The notes under the pieces are model-generated. The model ran no database searches, had not been told where the DNA came from, and was given only the letters and a program-made list of their open reading frames with translations. 64,000 nt of DNA from NCBI RefSeq assembly GCF_020781835.1, contig NZ_JAJGNJ010000009.1:1-64000 (forward strand). The letters are read 5' to 3'. The position numbers and the translations under genes were made by a program. Positions 1 to 8,284 of this stretch are shown piece by piece (position 1 is the first letter of the stretch; every line of letters starts with the position of its first letter). The DNA comes from Microbacterium testaceum. Lineage in GTDB: Bacteria > Actinomycetota > Actinomycetes > Actinomycetales > Microbacteriaceae.

Positions 1-13
1 CACCGCCTGAACC

Positions 14-33
14 GCAGGGCCGCTCGGCCCTGC
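14..33 (+). terminator. Hairpin at left edge, possible terminator
   Basis: A perfect 8-bp stem (GCAGGGCC/GGCCCTGC) closes a 4-nt GCTC loop. There is no T-tract, so Rho-independent termination of an off-window gene is only a possibility. Confidence 0.35.
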
Positions 34-64
34 CGCCCCGGCTCATCCGAGCCCGGGCAGATTC

Positions 65-241
65 ATGCGACAGCCTCGCCTGTGCAAACGACATCACACG
101 CTGAAGACCGAGACGCCATGGGTCGCTCACCAACTCCCCGACGGCAGCATCGAATGGACGAGTCCGCTCGGACGCCGCACGACCAACGGGCCGGGACGAT
201 ACGTGGCGTTCGTCCCCGAACCCGATCCCCCGCCGTTCTGA
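65..241 (+). pseudogene. C-terminal remnant of an HNH/DUF222 endonuclease
   Basis: The 58-codon frame begins with an HNH-like stretch (LCKRHHTLKTETPW) and ends with a DUF222-type tail (QLPDGSIEWTSPLGR, then YVAFVPEP). In the 13E12/DUF222 family this is the end of a protein usually over 400 residues long. The expected upstream half of the HNH motif (Asp-His plus the Asn segment) is absent, and a stop lies upstream in the same frame. It is most likely the surviving tail of a truncated gene. No start signal was recognised, so it is probably not expressed as an active nuclease. Confidence 0.6.
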
Positions 242-302
242 CGCACGTCCGCCCTCCGCGAACCCCCTCGTGGCGCAGCCACGACGGTGATTGGCTGACC
301 CC

Positions 303-1259
303 ATGCGTCGCGTCCTCATCCTCGGCGGCACCGCATGGCTCGGCCGCGCCGTGGCGGCTGCCGCACTCGCCGCCGGCGCCGACGTCACGTGCCTCGCGCG
401 TGGCGAGGCCGGAACCGTGGCTGCCGGCGCCCGCCTCGTCCGCGCCGACCGCAACTCCCCCGACGCCTACGACGGCGTCATCGGGGATTGGGATGACGTC
501 ATCGAGCTGTCGTGGAATCCGCCCTTCGTCGCCTCCGGCCTGGAGGCCCTGGCCGATCGCGCCGCGCACTGGACGCTGGTGTCGAGCGTGTCGGTCTACG
601 CCGACTCCGCCACCCCCTTCGCAGACGAGACTGCACCGCTCGTGGAGCCCGTCGACCTCGATCGCTACGCGGATGCCAAAGTGCATGCCGAGCGGCTCAC
701 CTGGGCGCGGGGAGAAGACCGAGTTCTGCTCGCGAGAGCCGGTCTCATCGTGGGTCCGGGCGATCCGACCGACAGATTCGGGTACTGGCCCGCGCGGTTC
801 GCGCGCGGGGGGCGAACCCTCATCCCCACGACGACCGGGCGCCACGTCCAGGGCATCGATGTGGACGACCTCGCCGCATGGATCGAACGCGCCGGCCGCA
901 CGGCGGTGACCGGCGCGGTCAACGCGGTCGGCCAGGAGCTCCCGCTCGCCGAGGTCCTCACGACGGCGCAGGCCGCTGCGGGCACGGCCACCGAGACGGT
1001 CGCTCTCGACGACGACACGCTGCTGCGGCGGGGAGTGCAGCACTGGGCGGGTCCGCGGTCTCTCCCCCTGTGGCTGCCCGCCGAGGCGCGCGGCTTCGCG
1101 CGGCGCAGCGACGCCGCGTTCCTGGCATCCGGGGGCCGGCGAAGACCGCTCGCCGACACGATGCGACGCACGCTCGACGACGAACGGGCGCGAGGTGTGG
1201 GCCGCCCCCGTCGCGCCGGGCTCACCCCCGCCGAAGAAGCCGAGGTGTTGGCCGGCTAG
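303..1259 (+). CDS. NAD-dependent epimerase/dehydratase family protein
   Basis: The 318-residue protein starts with a Rossmann fold (MRRVLILGGTAWLG), the GxxxxxG dinucleotide-binding motif of extended SDR enzymes. A later SSVSVYAD segment followed by a YADAK stretch corresponds to the Ser and YxxxK catalytic residues. Substrate is not predictable; such actinobacterial proteins are usually annotated as reductases or nucleotide-sugar epimerases. ATG at 303 is chosen because the glycine motif begins a few residues later; a TTG four codons upstream is in frame. It converges on rnhA, the two stop codons overlapping within a shared CTAG. Confidence 0.8.
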   Translation: MRRVLILGGTAWLGRAVAAAALAAGADVTCLARGEAGTVAAGARLVRADRNSPDAYDGVIGDWDDVIELSWNPPFVASGLEALADRAAHWTLVSSVSVYADSATPFADETAPLVEPVDLDRYADAKVHAERLTWARGEDRVLLARAGLIVGPGDPTDRFGYWPARFARGGRTLIPTTTGRHVQGIDVDDLAAWIERAGRTAVTGAVNAVGQELPLAEVLTTAQAAAGTATETVALDDDTLLRRGVQHWAGPRSLPLWLPAEARGFARRSDAAFLASGGRRRPLADTMRRTLDDERARGVGRPRRAGLTPAEEAEVLAG

Positions 1260-1822
1260 CGTCCGTTCCGGTCCGCCGCCGAGCGCGGAGGTGCCGACGT
1301 GACGTCGAGTCGCTCCAGGCCCCGTAGCGAGGTCCAGATCAGCTCCTCGCCTTTCGCGGCATGCTGCGACGCGCGCACGGCGCGCTCGTCGGCCCACGAG
1401 TTCAGCACGTGACCGCTGTGACCGCGCACGTGCTCGAGCACCACGTCCGGGAGGCCCGCGGCGCGACGCGCGTCCCGCGCCGCGATGAGCGCCTCCAGGA
1501 TGCCGCGATTGGCGACGGGCTTCTTGGCCGAGGTGACCCATCCCCGCCGGCGGTGACCGTCCATCCACGACGAGTACGTGTCGATGGCGTACTTGGAGTC
1601 CGCCTGCACGACGAGCTCACGCACGTCGGTGTGGTCGGTGATCGCGTGCAGCAGTCCGAGGAGCTCACCGATGTTGTTCGTGCCCTCCGGGATGGACCCC
1701 GCCGCCCACTGGCCGTCCTCACCGACCCACGCCCACCCCGCGGGACCGGGGTTCCCCTTGCACGCACCGTCAGTGGCGACGACGTATCGGTCGGAGGACG
1801 CGGGAGAGGAGGCACTGCTCAT
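1256..1822 (-). CDS. rnhA: Ribonuclease HI
   Basis: Removes the RNA strand of RNA-DNA hybrids such as R-loops and primers. The 188-residue protein carries the RNase HI active site: TDGACKGNPG with Asp18, NNIGE with Glu53, ADSKYAI with Asp75, and the late RGHSGH and WADERA segments supplying the His and last Asp. The N-terminal domain has the usual length of about 150 residues, followed by a short extension rich in Arg and Ser. It is monocistronic and convergent with the epimerase gene. Confidence 0.93.
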   Translation of the reverse strand: MSSASSPASSDRYVVATDGACKGNPGPAGWAWVGEDGQWAAGSIPEGTNNIGELLGLLHAITDHTDVRELVVQADSKYAIDTYSSWMDGHRRRGWVTSAKKPVANRGILEALIAARDARRAAGLPDVVLEHVRGHSGHVLNSWADERAVRASQHAAKGEELIWTSLRGLERLDVTSAPPRSAADRNGR

Positions 1823-1939
1823 CCCCCTAGTCTCCCGGACGTCGGTCGGATGAACCGCCGGATGGAGTCACCGGCGTCGGGTCGCGTGATTGCGATGACG
1901 CCGTCGGGGCGTCCTCGTCACGCGTGCGACAGTCCCTCC

Positions 1940-2458
1940 ATGACCGAGCCCCGACCCCGTCTGTCCCCCGCCGCGCGGGCCGCCCTCGTCGTGGCCACCG
2001 TGATCATCCTCGGCGCCATCGGCTTCGTGGTCTGGTTCGTGAACACCCCTCGCGACCCGAACCAAGAGGCCACGCAGAGATTGCAGCAGTGGCAGCAGGT
2101 CTTCGAGCGATACCGCGAGAAGAACGGCGCACTGCCCGAGCTTCCCGCCGGGGGCTACTGCCTCGGTAGGGGGTTCCCGACAGGGAGCGGAGGCACCGCC
2201 AACTGCCGCGACTACGCCGCGAGCAGCTACTACACCGAGGCGGACAGCACGCCGCTGATGGAGGCGCTCGCCTCCGTCGCCACCCTCCCCACGGGCGTCT
2301 CGGCCGCGGTCCAGGGCACGATCGGGCCGTACGCGGAGTACCGCGACGGCAAGGTCTTCCTCCTGACCGCCGAAGAGGGCGGCTGCGTCGCCCCGGCCAC
2401 CGAGGTCTGGAACGACGGCACCACCCTCTTCGTGTGCGGCATCACGCTGACGCGCTGA
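1940..2458 (+). CDS. Membrane-anchored hypothetical protein
   Basis: The 172-residue protein has a short cytoplasmic N-terminus, one membrane helix (about residues 14-36, AALVVATVIILGAIGFVVWF) and an extracytoplasmic domain. The domain begins with a Gln/Arg-rich helix and contains four cysteines (YCLG, NCRD, GGCV, FVCG) that could form two disulfides. The helix followed by a YREKNGALPELP stretch loosely recalls pseudopilin-like minor proteins, but no prepilin cleavage motif is visible. The ATG at 1940 is preferred because the frame upstream lies antisense to rnhA. Function unknown. Confidence 0.7.
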   Translation: MTEPRPRLSPAARAALVVATVIILGAIGFVVWFVNTPRDPNQEATQRLQQWQQVFERYREKNGALPELPAGGYCLGRGFPTGSGGTANCRDYAASSYYTEADSTPLMEALASVATLPTGVSAAVQGTIGPYAEYRDGKVFLLTAEEGGCVAPATEVWNDGTTLFVCGITLTR

Positions 2459-2459
2459 G

Positions 2460-3518
2460 TCAGCCGTTGCTGTCGGCCTTCTTGGAGCCGGCCTCGAGGA
2501 CATCGCCCGCGGGAAGCTCCTGGTGCCCACCGAACTGCAAGCGCATCGCCGACAGCACCTGGTTGGCGAAGTGATCCTCGCCGCGCGAGGCGAACCGCTC
2601 GAACAGGGACGAGGCGAGCACGGGCACCGGTACACCGGTGTCGACCGCGGCCTTCACGGTCCAACGCCCCTCACCCGAGTCCGAGACGCGACCGGCGAGC
2701 CCGTCGAGGGTGGGGTTCTGCGCGAGAGCCGCGGCGGTGAGGTCGAGCAGCCACGAGGAGATGACCGATCCGCGGCGCCACAGCTCGGCGACTTTCGCGG
2801 TGTCGATGTCGAACTGGTAGAACTCCGGCTCCTCCAGCGGCGCGACCTCGGCGGAGTGCTCGCCCTGACGCATCCCGGCGTCGGCGTTGTTGAGCACGTT
2901 CAGGCCCTCGGCGAGGGCCGCCATGATGCCGTATTCGATGCCGTTGTGCACCATCTTCACGAAGTGCCCGGCACCCGAGGGACCGCAGTGCAGGTAACCG
3001 CGCTCCTCCGGCGTGTAGTCGCCGCTGCGGCCGGGCGTGCGCTCGACCTCGCCCGGGCCGGGAGCGATCGTGCGCAGGACGGGTTCGAGGTGCGCGACGG
3101 CCTCGTCGTGCCCGCCGACCATCAGGCAGTACCCGCGCTCCAGGCCGAACACGCCGCCGCTGGTGCCGATGTCGACGTAGTGGATGCCGGTGTCCTGGAG
3201 CTTCGCTGCCCGCCGCACGTCGTCGCGGTAGTTGGAGTTGCCGCCGTCGATGATGATGTCGCCGGCCTCGAGAACCTCGGCGACCTGGTCGACGACGCTG
3301 CCGGTGAGCCCCGCGGGGATCATGAGCCAGACGGCGCGCGGCTTCTCCAGCTTCGCGGCGAGGTCGGCGATGCTCGAGGCGCCCGTGGCGCCCTCCGCCG
3401 TCAGTGCCGCCACGGCCTCCTGGTTCACGTCGTAGACCACGCAGTCGTGGCCGTCCTTCATGAGTCTGCGGACGATGTTGGCGCCCATCCGTCCGAGTCC
3501 GACCATGGCGAGTTGCAT
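2460..3518 (-). CDS. gnd: 6-phosphogluconate dehydrogenase (decarboxylating)
   Basis: Oxidises and decarboxylates 6-phosphogluconate to ribulose 5-phosphate in the pentose phosphate pathway. The 352-residue protein has the N-terminal nucleotide motif GLGRMG (7-12), the substrate-binding segment GGNSNYRD (92-99), the family signature GTSGGVFGLERGY, and catalytic Lys188 with Asn192 in HFVKMVHNG. The length of about 350 matches the shorter, often NAD-preferring class rather than the 470-residue NADP class, so cofactor preference is uncertain. ATG at 3518 begins right at the Rossmann strand. Confidence 0.93.
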   Translation of the reverse strand: MQLAMVGLGRMGANIVRRLMKDGHDCVVYDVNQEAVAALTAEGATGASSIADLAAKLEKPRAVWLMIPAGLTGSVVDQVAEVLEAGDIIIDGGNSNYRDDVRRAAKLQDTGIHYVDIGTSGGVFGLERGYCLMVGGHDEAVAHLEPVLRTIAPGPGEVERTPGRSGDYTPEERGYLHCGPSGAGHFVKMVHNGIEYGIMAALAEGLNVLNNADAGMRQGEHSAEVAPLEEPEFYQFDIDTAKVAELWRRGSVISSWLLDLTAAALAQNPTLDGLAGRVSDSGEGRWTVKAAVDTGVPVPVLASSLFERFASRGEDHFANQVLSAMRLQFGGHQELPAGDVLEAGSKKADSNG

Positions 3519-3597
3519 TCGTACCCCGTTCGTCGTGAATCCCGCCGCGATGGGCGGCTCTTCGAGTCTAGGAGCGCGCAGGACCGGCGCGGCCGGG

Positions 3598-4101
3598 TCA
3601 GCCCTGGAAGTCGTCGGGGTCGACACCGTCGAGGAATCTCCGGAACTCCTCCACACGGTCGTCGTCCCCGCGCGTGTCGAACTCCACCGCACCTTCGGGA
3701 ACGCCCGCTTCCGCCAGCACCGCCTCGGCCACCGCGATGGGCGCGTCCACGCGTGCCGCGAGAGCGATGGCATCCGAGGGGCGGGCGTCGATCACGAACG
3801 GACCCCGCGGTGTGCGCAGGTGGATCTCGGCGTAGAACGTGCCCTCGGCCAGCCGGGTCACGAGAACTCGCTCGACCGATGCCGACAGCTCCCGCAGCAT
3901 CACGACCATGAGGTCGTGCGTCAACGGTCGCGGGGTGGCGGCGCTCTCGATGGCGACGAGGATGGACATCGCCTCCTGCGGGCCGATCCACACGGGCAGG
4001 ACGACCCCGTCCTCCACGCCCGGACCGGGCAGCGGGGCGAGCAGGATCACGTGCTGCTGGGCCGAATCCAGGGCCACGCCGAGCACGCGAACCGGGACCA
4101 T
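3598..4101 (-). CDS. Bifunctional nuclease domain protein (DUF151)
   Basis: The 167-residue protein matches the DUF151/BFN family: VVLPVWIGPQEAMSI near the start, then a TPRPLTHDLM segment and a YAEIHLRT...IDARPSDAIALA core, which is the family hallmark. Relatives are proposed nucleases or regulators in plants and actinobacteria; the bacterial role is unclear. The acidic tail (DGVDPDDF) is typical. The start at 4101 is chosen because a GGGGGT stretch sits just upstream; an ATG at 4110 is the alternative. Confidence 0.85.
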   Translation of the reverse strand: MVPVRVLGVALDSAQQHVILLAPLPGPGVEDGVVLPVWIGPQEAMSILVAIESAATPRPLTHDLMVVMLRELSASVERVLVTRLAEGTFYAEIHLRTPRGPFVIDARPSDAIALAARVDAPIAVAEAVLAEAGVPEGAVEFDTRGDDDRVEEFRRFLDGVDPDDFQG

Positions 4102-4196
4102 GACCCCCATCGTACGGGGCGACCGACGTCCGCCGGGTGGGCGCGGCACGCTCAGCGGCCGCGCAGCCGAGACCGCGGCACGGCCGCTCGTCCGGG

Positions 4197-4559
4197 TCAC
4201 CAGCCGTAGGCGTTGAACCAGTCGCGACGCCGATCGGCCTCCGCGCGCGTCGGATCACCCCGCCAGGTGTCGTGGGCGCTCAGCCCACCACCGGCACCGA
4301 TCGGGACGAACGCCCAGCACACCGGGCACAGAGCGCGCCCGCCCGGAAAACCGTCGTCGAGCGTGGGAGCCGGCTCGGCGATCGTCCCCGCACCGGGGCA
4401 CTCCGGCGGGTCGGCCTGGAGGTCGTTCCACAGCAGGGAGCCGCCACGGCGGTGATGGAGGCCGCGGTGGCCCTTCTCACGCGTGCAGATCTCTTCCCTG
4501 CGGCGGCTCAGGCACAGTCTGCGCGCCGCGCCGGGCAGTGCGGCCAGCGTTCGCGTCAT
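4197..4559 (-). CDS. Small Cys/His-containing hypothetical protein
   Basis: 120 residues with no named domain I recognise. Visible features are four cysteines (LCLS, EICT, ECPG, and the LCPVC pair), two HH/GH clusters in the first third (KGHRGLHHRRGG) and a tryptophan-rich C-terminus ending FNAYGW. The spacing would allow zinc binding, but this is inference. The GGAGG directly abutting the ATG at 4559 is unusually close, so the true start could differ. Coding potential is supported by strong codon bias and good separation from neighbours. Confidence 0.55.
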   Translation of the reverse strand: MTRTLAALPGAARRLCLSRRREEICTREKGHRGLHHRRGGSLLWNDLQADPPECPGAGTIAEPAPTLDDGFPGGRALCPVCWAFVPIGAGGGLSAHDTWRGDPTRAEADRRRDWFNAYGW

Positions 4560-4771
4560 CCTCCGATTCTCGTCGCTGAGATCGCACGGGGGGCAGATGG
4601 GCGATACGAACGGGGCGATGGGGTCCGGTGGGGAAGGGATCGGCGGTCATCGTCGACCACCACCGGCGAGTCGGGGAAACATGTCGACCTCCTGGGCTTT
4701 CGACCCTGCGGCAGCACGGCGACCTCGCCGAGGGGGTTGACTCAGCCGCGAAGGGTGCTAATGGCCGCGCG

Positions 4772-5017
4772 TCAGCGGCCGGCGCGCCGCAGGACGGTGT
4801 CGACGGCGGCGTGGAACGTCAGGTGCTGCGCGATCTCGACGGCGCGGTCGTACCGCGTCCCGCCCAGCGCCACGAAGACGGAACCGACGACCTCGACGTA
4901 GCCCACGATGAGCCCGTCCCGCGCAACCTCGTACAGATCGAGGTCGATGCGGGTCCAGGGGATCTCCGTCGTGGTGTCCACGTGACCCGGACGACTGACG
5001 GGGATGTCCATGACCAT
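4772..5017 (-). CDS. Small conserved hypothetical protein
   Basis: 81 residues, soluble, predicted alpha/beta, with the stretch DLYEVARDGLIVGYVEVVGSVF followed by a YDRAVEIAQ helix. A clear ribosome-binding site (AAAGGAG, 9 nt upstream of the ATG) supports real translation. No family or function recognised. It stands alone between a hypothetical gene and the PadR gene, all on the minus strand. Confidence 0.6.
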   Translation of the reverse strand: MVMDIPVSRPGHVDTTTEIPWTRIDLDLYEVARDGLIVGYVEVVGSVFVALGGTRYDRAVEIAQHLTFHAAVDTVLRRAGR

Positions 5018-5113
5018 GAGAGCACTCCTTTGTATCCGGGGTACTCACAGGGTGCGCTGAAAACGGGCGTGTCGTTCCGGGGTTGACGGATCGCCGCCGC
5101 CGGGATAGGCGCC

Positions 5114-5665
5114 TCAGCGGGAGGCGCGGACGGGCCGACCGCGGCGGGGACGCTCGGCCGAGAGGCCGAACGGCACCGCGTCCTCGGCCAGGCGCTCGAC
5201 GTCATCGAGAAAGCGCAGATCCGCCTCGAGCCGTGCCCGACGCGCGGACGCCACGACCGCGCGGGCGACGGCATCCATGTTCTCGTCCGTCGGTTCGACG
5301 GAGCCGAGCGCCTCTTCAACCGCTGCCCGTTGTGCCGCGATCATCCGATGAACGTCGGCACCGGGCAGGGTGAGTGCCAGCGCGATGCGGAGCGCGACCT
5401 CGTCGCGACGCTCTGTCAGCGACGCATCGCCGAGCCAGGATCGGGCCTCCGCGCGCCCCGCGGGCGTGGACCCCCAGAGCACGCGGCCCTCGTCGTCCAC
5501 GCCCCGGTGCTCCACGAGGCCGTCGCGCTCCAGCCGCTCCAGCGTCGTGTAGACCTGACCGACGTTGACGGCGACGCCGGTGCGCCGCAGGTACTCCGAG
5601 CGCAGCTGCGAGCCGTAGCAGTCGCCGCGATCAAGGATCGCTAGCAGGCTCTGGCGCACAGTCAT
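5114..5665 (-). CDS. PadR family transcriptional regulator
   Basis: A 183-residue protein. The first 85 residues form a PadR winged helix (MTVRQSLLAILDRGDCYGSQL, then NVGQVYTTLERLERDGLVEH); the rest is a helical dimerisation domain of the Vir_act_alpha_C type. The ATG at 5665 has a GGAGG about 5 nt upstream; earlier in-frame codons lack one. It is divergent from cydA with 134 bp between them, so it may regulate the oxidase operon, itself, or a distant transporter. Ligand unknown. Confidence 0.88.
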   Translation of the reverse strand: MTVRQSLLAILDRGDCYGSQLRSEYLRRTGVAVNVGQVYTTLERLERDGLVEHRGVDDEGRVLWGSTPAGRAEARSWLGDASLTERRDEVALRIALALTLPGADVHRMIAAQRAAVEEALGSVEPTDENMDAVARAVVASARRARLEADLRFLDDVERLAEDAVPFGLSAERPRRGRPVRASR

Positions 5666-5757
5666 AGGGACCTCCGACCCACCGGGAAATGGCTTTCCGA
5701 GTATATGGTTCGATGCCGAGGGAACGTCCTTCTCGGCGTCATGACGCGGGCGTACCC

Positions 5758-5772
5758 TGTGGTCTGACCACA
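5758..5772. promoter_or_regulatory. Perfect palindrome before cydA, GntR/FadR-type operator candidate
   Basis: TGTGGTC-T-GACCACA is a perfect 7-bp inverted repeat around one base, ending 27 bp before the cydA GTG. The core TGGTCTGACCA has the TGGT-N3-ACCA form bound by FadR-subfamily GntR regulators such as PdhR and LldR. No GntR gene occurs in the window, so the regulator would be encoded elsewhere; control of cydABDC by a metabolite sensor is inferred. Confidence 0.5.
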
Positions 5773-5799
5773 TAAGAGGTCGTCGATCGGAGGCATCCC

Positions 5800-7242
5800 G
5801 TGGAGTGGCTCGACCCCCTCATCCTCGCTCGGTGGCAGTTCGGACTGACCACCCTGTACCACTTCCTCTTCGTGCCCCTGACGCTCGGGATGTCGCTCGT
5901 CGTGGCGATCTTCCAAACCGTCTGGTACCGCACCGGCGACGTGAAGTGGCTGCACCTGACCCGCTTCTTCGGCAAGATCTTCCTGATCAACTTCGCCATG
6001 GGCGTCGTGACGGGAATCGTCCAGGAGTTCCAGTTCGGGATGAACTGGTCGGCCTACTCACGCTTCGTCGGCGACGTGTTCGGTGCCCCGCTGGCGTTCG
6101 AGGGACTGCTCGCCTTCTTCCTCGAGGCGACGTTCATCGGCCTGTGGATCTTCGGGTGGGACAAGCTCCCCCGCCTCGCGCATCTGGCGAGCATCTGGAT
6201 GGCGACACTCGGAGCGACCTTCTCGGCGTACTTCATCATCGCCGCCAACGCGTTCATGCAGAACCCGGTCGGGTATCAGATGGCCGCCGACGGTGGCCGC
6301 GCCGAACTCGTGGACTTCTGGGCGATGCTCACCAACCCCGTCGCCCTCGCCGCGTTCCCGCACACCATCTTCTCCGGCTGGATGTTCGCCGCGATGATCA
6401 TCGTCGCCGTGTCCGCCTGGCACCTGGCCAGGGACCGCAACGTCGAGATGATGCGGACCCCTCTGCGGTTCGGACTCTGGTCGACCCTGGTGTCCTTCGC
6501 CCTCGTCGCGATCGCCGGCGACCAGTTGAGCCTGGTGATGGTGGCCACCCAGCCGATGAAGATGGCCGCAGCCGAGGCCACGTTCAACACCGTCTGCGGC
6601 GCGGATGCCTCGTTCTCGATCTTCACGCTCGGAACGCCCGATGGAACGAGCGAGCTGTTCTCCATCCGGGTGCCGTTCCTGCTCAGCATCCTGTCGACGC
6701 ACTCCCTCGACGGCTGCGTCGAGGGCATCAACGACCTCAACACGATGTACACGCAGGAGATGTTCCCGCAGTTCGCCGACCAGGTGGACGGCAACTTCGC
6801 CCCCGTGCTGTGGGTCACCTACTGGGCCTTCCGCTGGATGATCGCGCTCGGCGGTCTCGCCGCCCTCATCAGCGTCGTCGGTCTGTGGGTCACCCGCAAG
6901 AACGCCCCGCGCCCGGTCGCACCGTGGATGTGGCGGGTCGCGATCTGGGCCGCCCCGCTACCACTGCTGGGCAGCCTCGTCGGCTGGGTCTTCACGGAGA
7001 TGGGCCGTCAGCCCTGGATCGTGTTCGGGCTCATGCTCACCGAGGACGGCGTCTCGCCCAGCGTCCCCGGCTGGAGCGTTCTGATCTCCCTCGTGGCCTT
7101 CACCGCGATCTACGCCACGCTCGCCGTGGTCGAGTTCGGGCTGATCAAGAAGTACGCGCAGAAGGGGCCGGACCCGCTGCCGGACCCGGACGCACCGCGC
7201 GAGCCCGACACCATCGAGAACACCCCGACGACCGTCTACTAG
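5800..7242 (+). CDS. cydA: Cytochrome bd quinol oxidase subunit I
   Basis: Haem-carrying subunit of the cytochrome bd oxidase, which reduces O2 to water using quinol at low oxygen. The 480-residue membrane protein has about nine helices and the expected haem ligands: His21 (b595), His188 (AFPHTIFSGWM) and Met401 beside the GRQPW motif (402-406). The short Q-loop is the form typical of Gram-positive bacteria. The GTG start follows a GGAGG at good spacing. First gene of cydABDC, 10 bp before cydB. Confidence 0.96.
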   Translation: MEWLDPLILARWQFGLTTLYHFLFVPLTLGMSLVVAIFQTVWYRTGDVKWLHLTRFFGKIFLINFAMGVVTGIVQEFQFGMNWSAYSRFVGDVFGAPLAFEGLLAFFLEATFIGLWIFGWDKLPRLAHLASIWMATLGATFSAYFIIAANAFMQNPVGYQMAADGGRAELVDFWAMLTNPVALAAFPHTIFSGWMFAAMIIVAVSAWHLARDRNVEMMRTPLRFGLWSTLVSFALVAIAGDQLSLVMVATQPMKMAAAEATFNTVCGADASFSIFTLGTPDGTSELFSIRVPFLLSILSTHSLDGCVEGINDLNTMYTQEMFPQFADQVDGNFAPVLWVTYWAFRWMIALGGLAALISVVGLWVTRKNAPRPVAPWMWRVAIWAAPLPLLGSLVGWVFTEMGRQPWIVFGLMLTEDGVSPSVPGWSVLISLVAFTAIYATLAVVEFGLIKKYAQKGPDPLPDPDAPREPDTIENTPTTVY

Positions 7243-7252
7243 GAGCACAGTC

Positions 7253-8284
7253 ATGGACCTCGCATACCTCTGGTTCTGGATCGTCGGATTCCTCTTCATC
7301 GGCTACTTCGTCCTCGACGGGTTCGACTTCGGCGTCGGCATGTCGCTGCCGTTCCTCGGCAAGGACGACATCGCCCGTCGCCAGATCATCAACACGATCG
7401 GGCCCGTGTGGGACCTCAACGAGACGTGGGTCATCGTCGCCGGCGCCGCACTGTTCGCCTCGTTCCCCGAGTGGTACGCGACCCTCTTCAGCGGGTTCTA
7501 CCTGCCGCTGCTGCTGATCCTGCTCGCGCTCATCGCCCGCGGCGTGTCGTTCGAGTACCGGCACCAGCGGGAATCGCCGAGATGGAAGCGCGGCTTCGAC
7601 CGCATGATCGTGATCGGGTCGGCCGTCCCCGCCCTGCTCTGGGGCGTCGCCTTCGCCAACATCGTGCAGGGCGTGCCCCTGGATGCCGACCACGAGTACG
7701 TCGGCAGCCTGTTCACGCTCCTCAATCCGTACGGCCTCCTCGGCGGCGTCGTCACACTGCTGCTGTTCTTCACGCACGGCGTGTACTTCGTCGCCCTCAA
7801 GACCGACGGGCAGGTGCGCACCGACGCGCGCGCGCTGGCGAAGAGGTCGGGGCTGCTGACGATCGTGGCTGCCGCCCTGTTCCTGGTCTGGACCATCATC
7901 CAGGCCGCGAACAACCAGGCTCCGCTCCTGCTCGGCGTGGTGGCCTTCTCCGGCGTCGCGGCGCTCACACTCATCGGCTCGTGGGTGGCCAACCTCCGAG
8001 ACCGCGAGGGAACCGCGTTCACGCTCGGGGCGATCACGATCGTCACCGCCGTCGCGGCGCTGTTCTTCGCCCTCTTCCCCAATGTGATGCCCTCCACCCT
8101 CGAAGCCGGTTCGAGCCTCACGATCGAGAACGCCTCCAGCACCGACTACACCCTGACGATCATGAGCTGGGCGGCGCTGGTCTTCCTGCCCGTCGTCCTG
8201 GCCTACCAGGGTTGGACCTACTGGGTGTTCCGCAAGCGCGTCACCCGCGCCCGGATCGAGAAGGCCGCGCTGGTGGCGCATTGA
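7253..8284 (+). CDS. cydB: Cytochrome bd quinol oxidase subunit II
   Basis: Second subunit of the bd oxidase; it forms the heterodimer with CydA. The 343-residue protein has the signature N-terminus (WFWIVGFLFIGYFVLDGFDFGVG), the conserved GPVWDLNETW segment after the first helix, and about eight membrane helices in total. It ends in a TTGA overlap with cydD, indicating translational coupling. Confidence 0.95.
   Translation: MDLAYLWFWIVGFLFIGYFVLDGFDFGVGMSLPFLGKDDIARRQIINTIGPVWDLNETWVIVAGAALFASFPEWYATLFSGFYLPLLLILLALIARGVSFEYRHQRESPRWKRGFDRMIVIGSAVPALLWGVAFANIVQGVPLDADHEYVGSLFTLLNPYGLLGGVVTLLLFFTHGVYFVALKTDGQVRTDARALAKRSGLLTIVAAALFLVWTIIQAANNQAPLLLGVVAFSGVAALTLIGSWVANLRDREGTAFTLGAITIVTAVAALFFALFPNVMPSTLEAGSSLTIENASSTDYTLTIMSWAALVFLPVVLAYQGWTYWVFRKRVTRARIEKAALVAH

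Noticed and set aside
4560-4771. Possible gene or promoter between two hypothetical genes
   Set aside because: A TTGACT/TAATGG pair exists on the plus strand but has no downstream plus-strand gene; no coding frame is convincing.
5689-5715. PadR operator in the ATATACTCGG region
   Set aside because: A/T-rich and well placed, but no convincing inverted symmetry was found.
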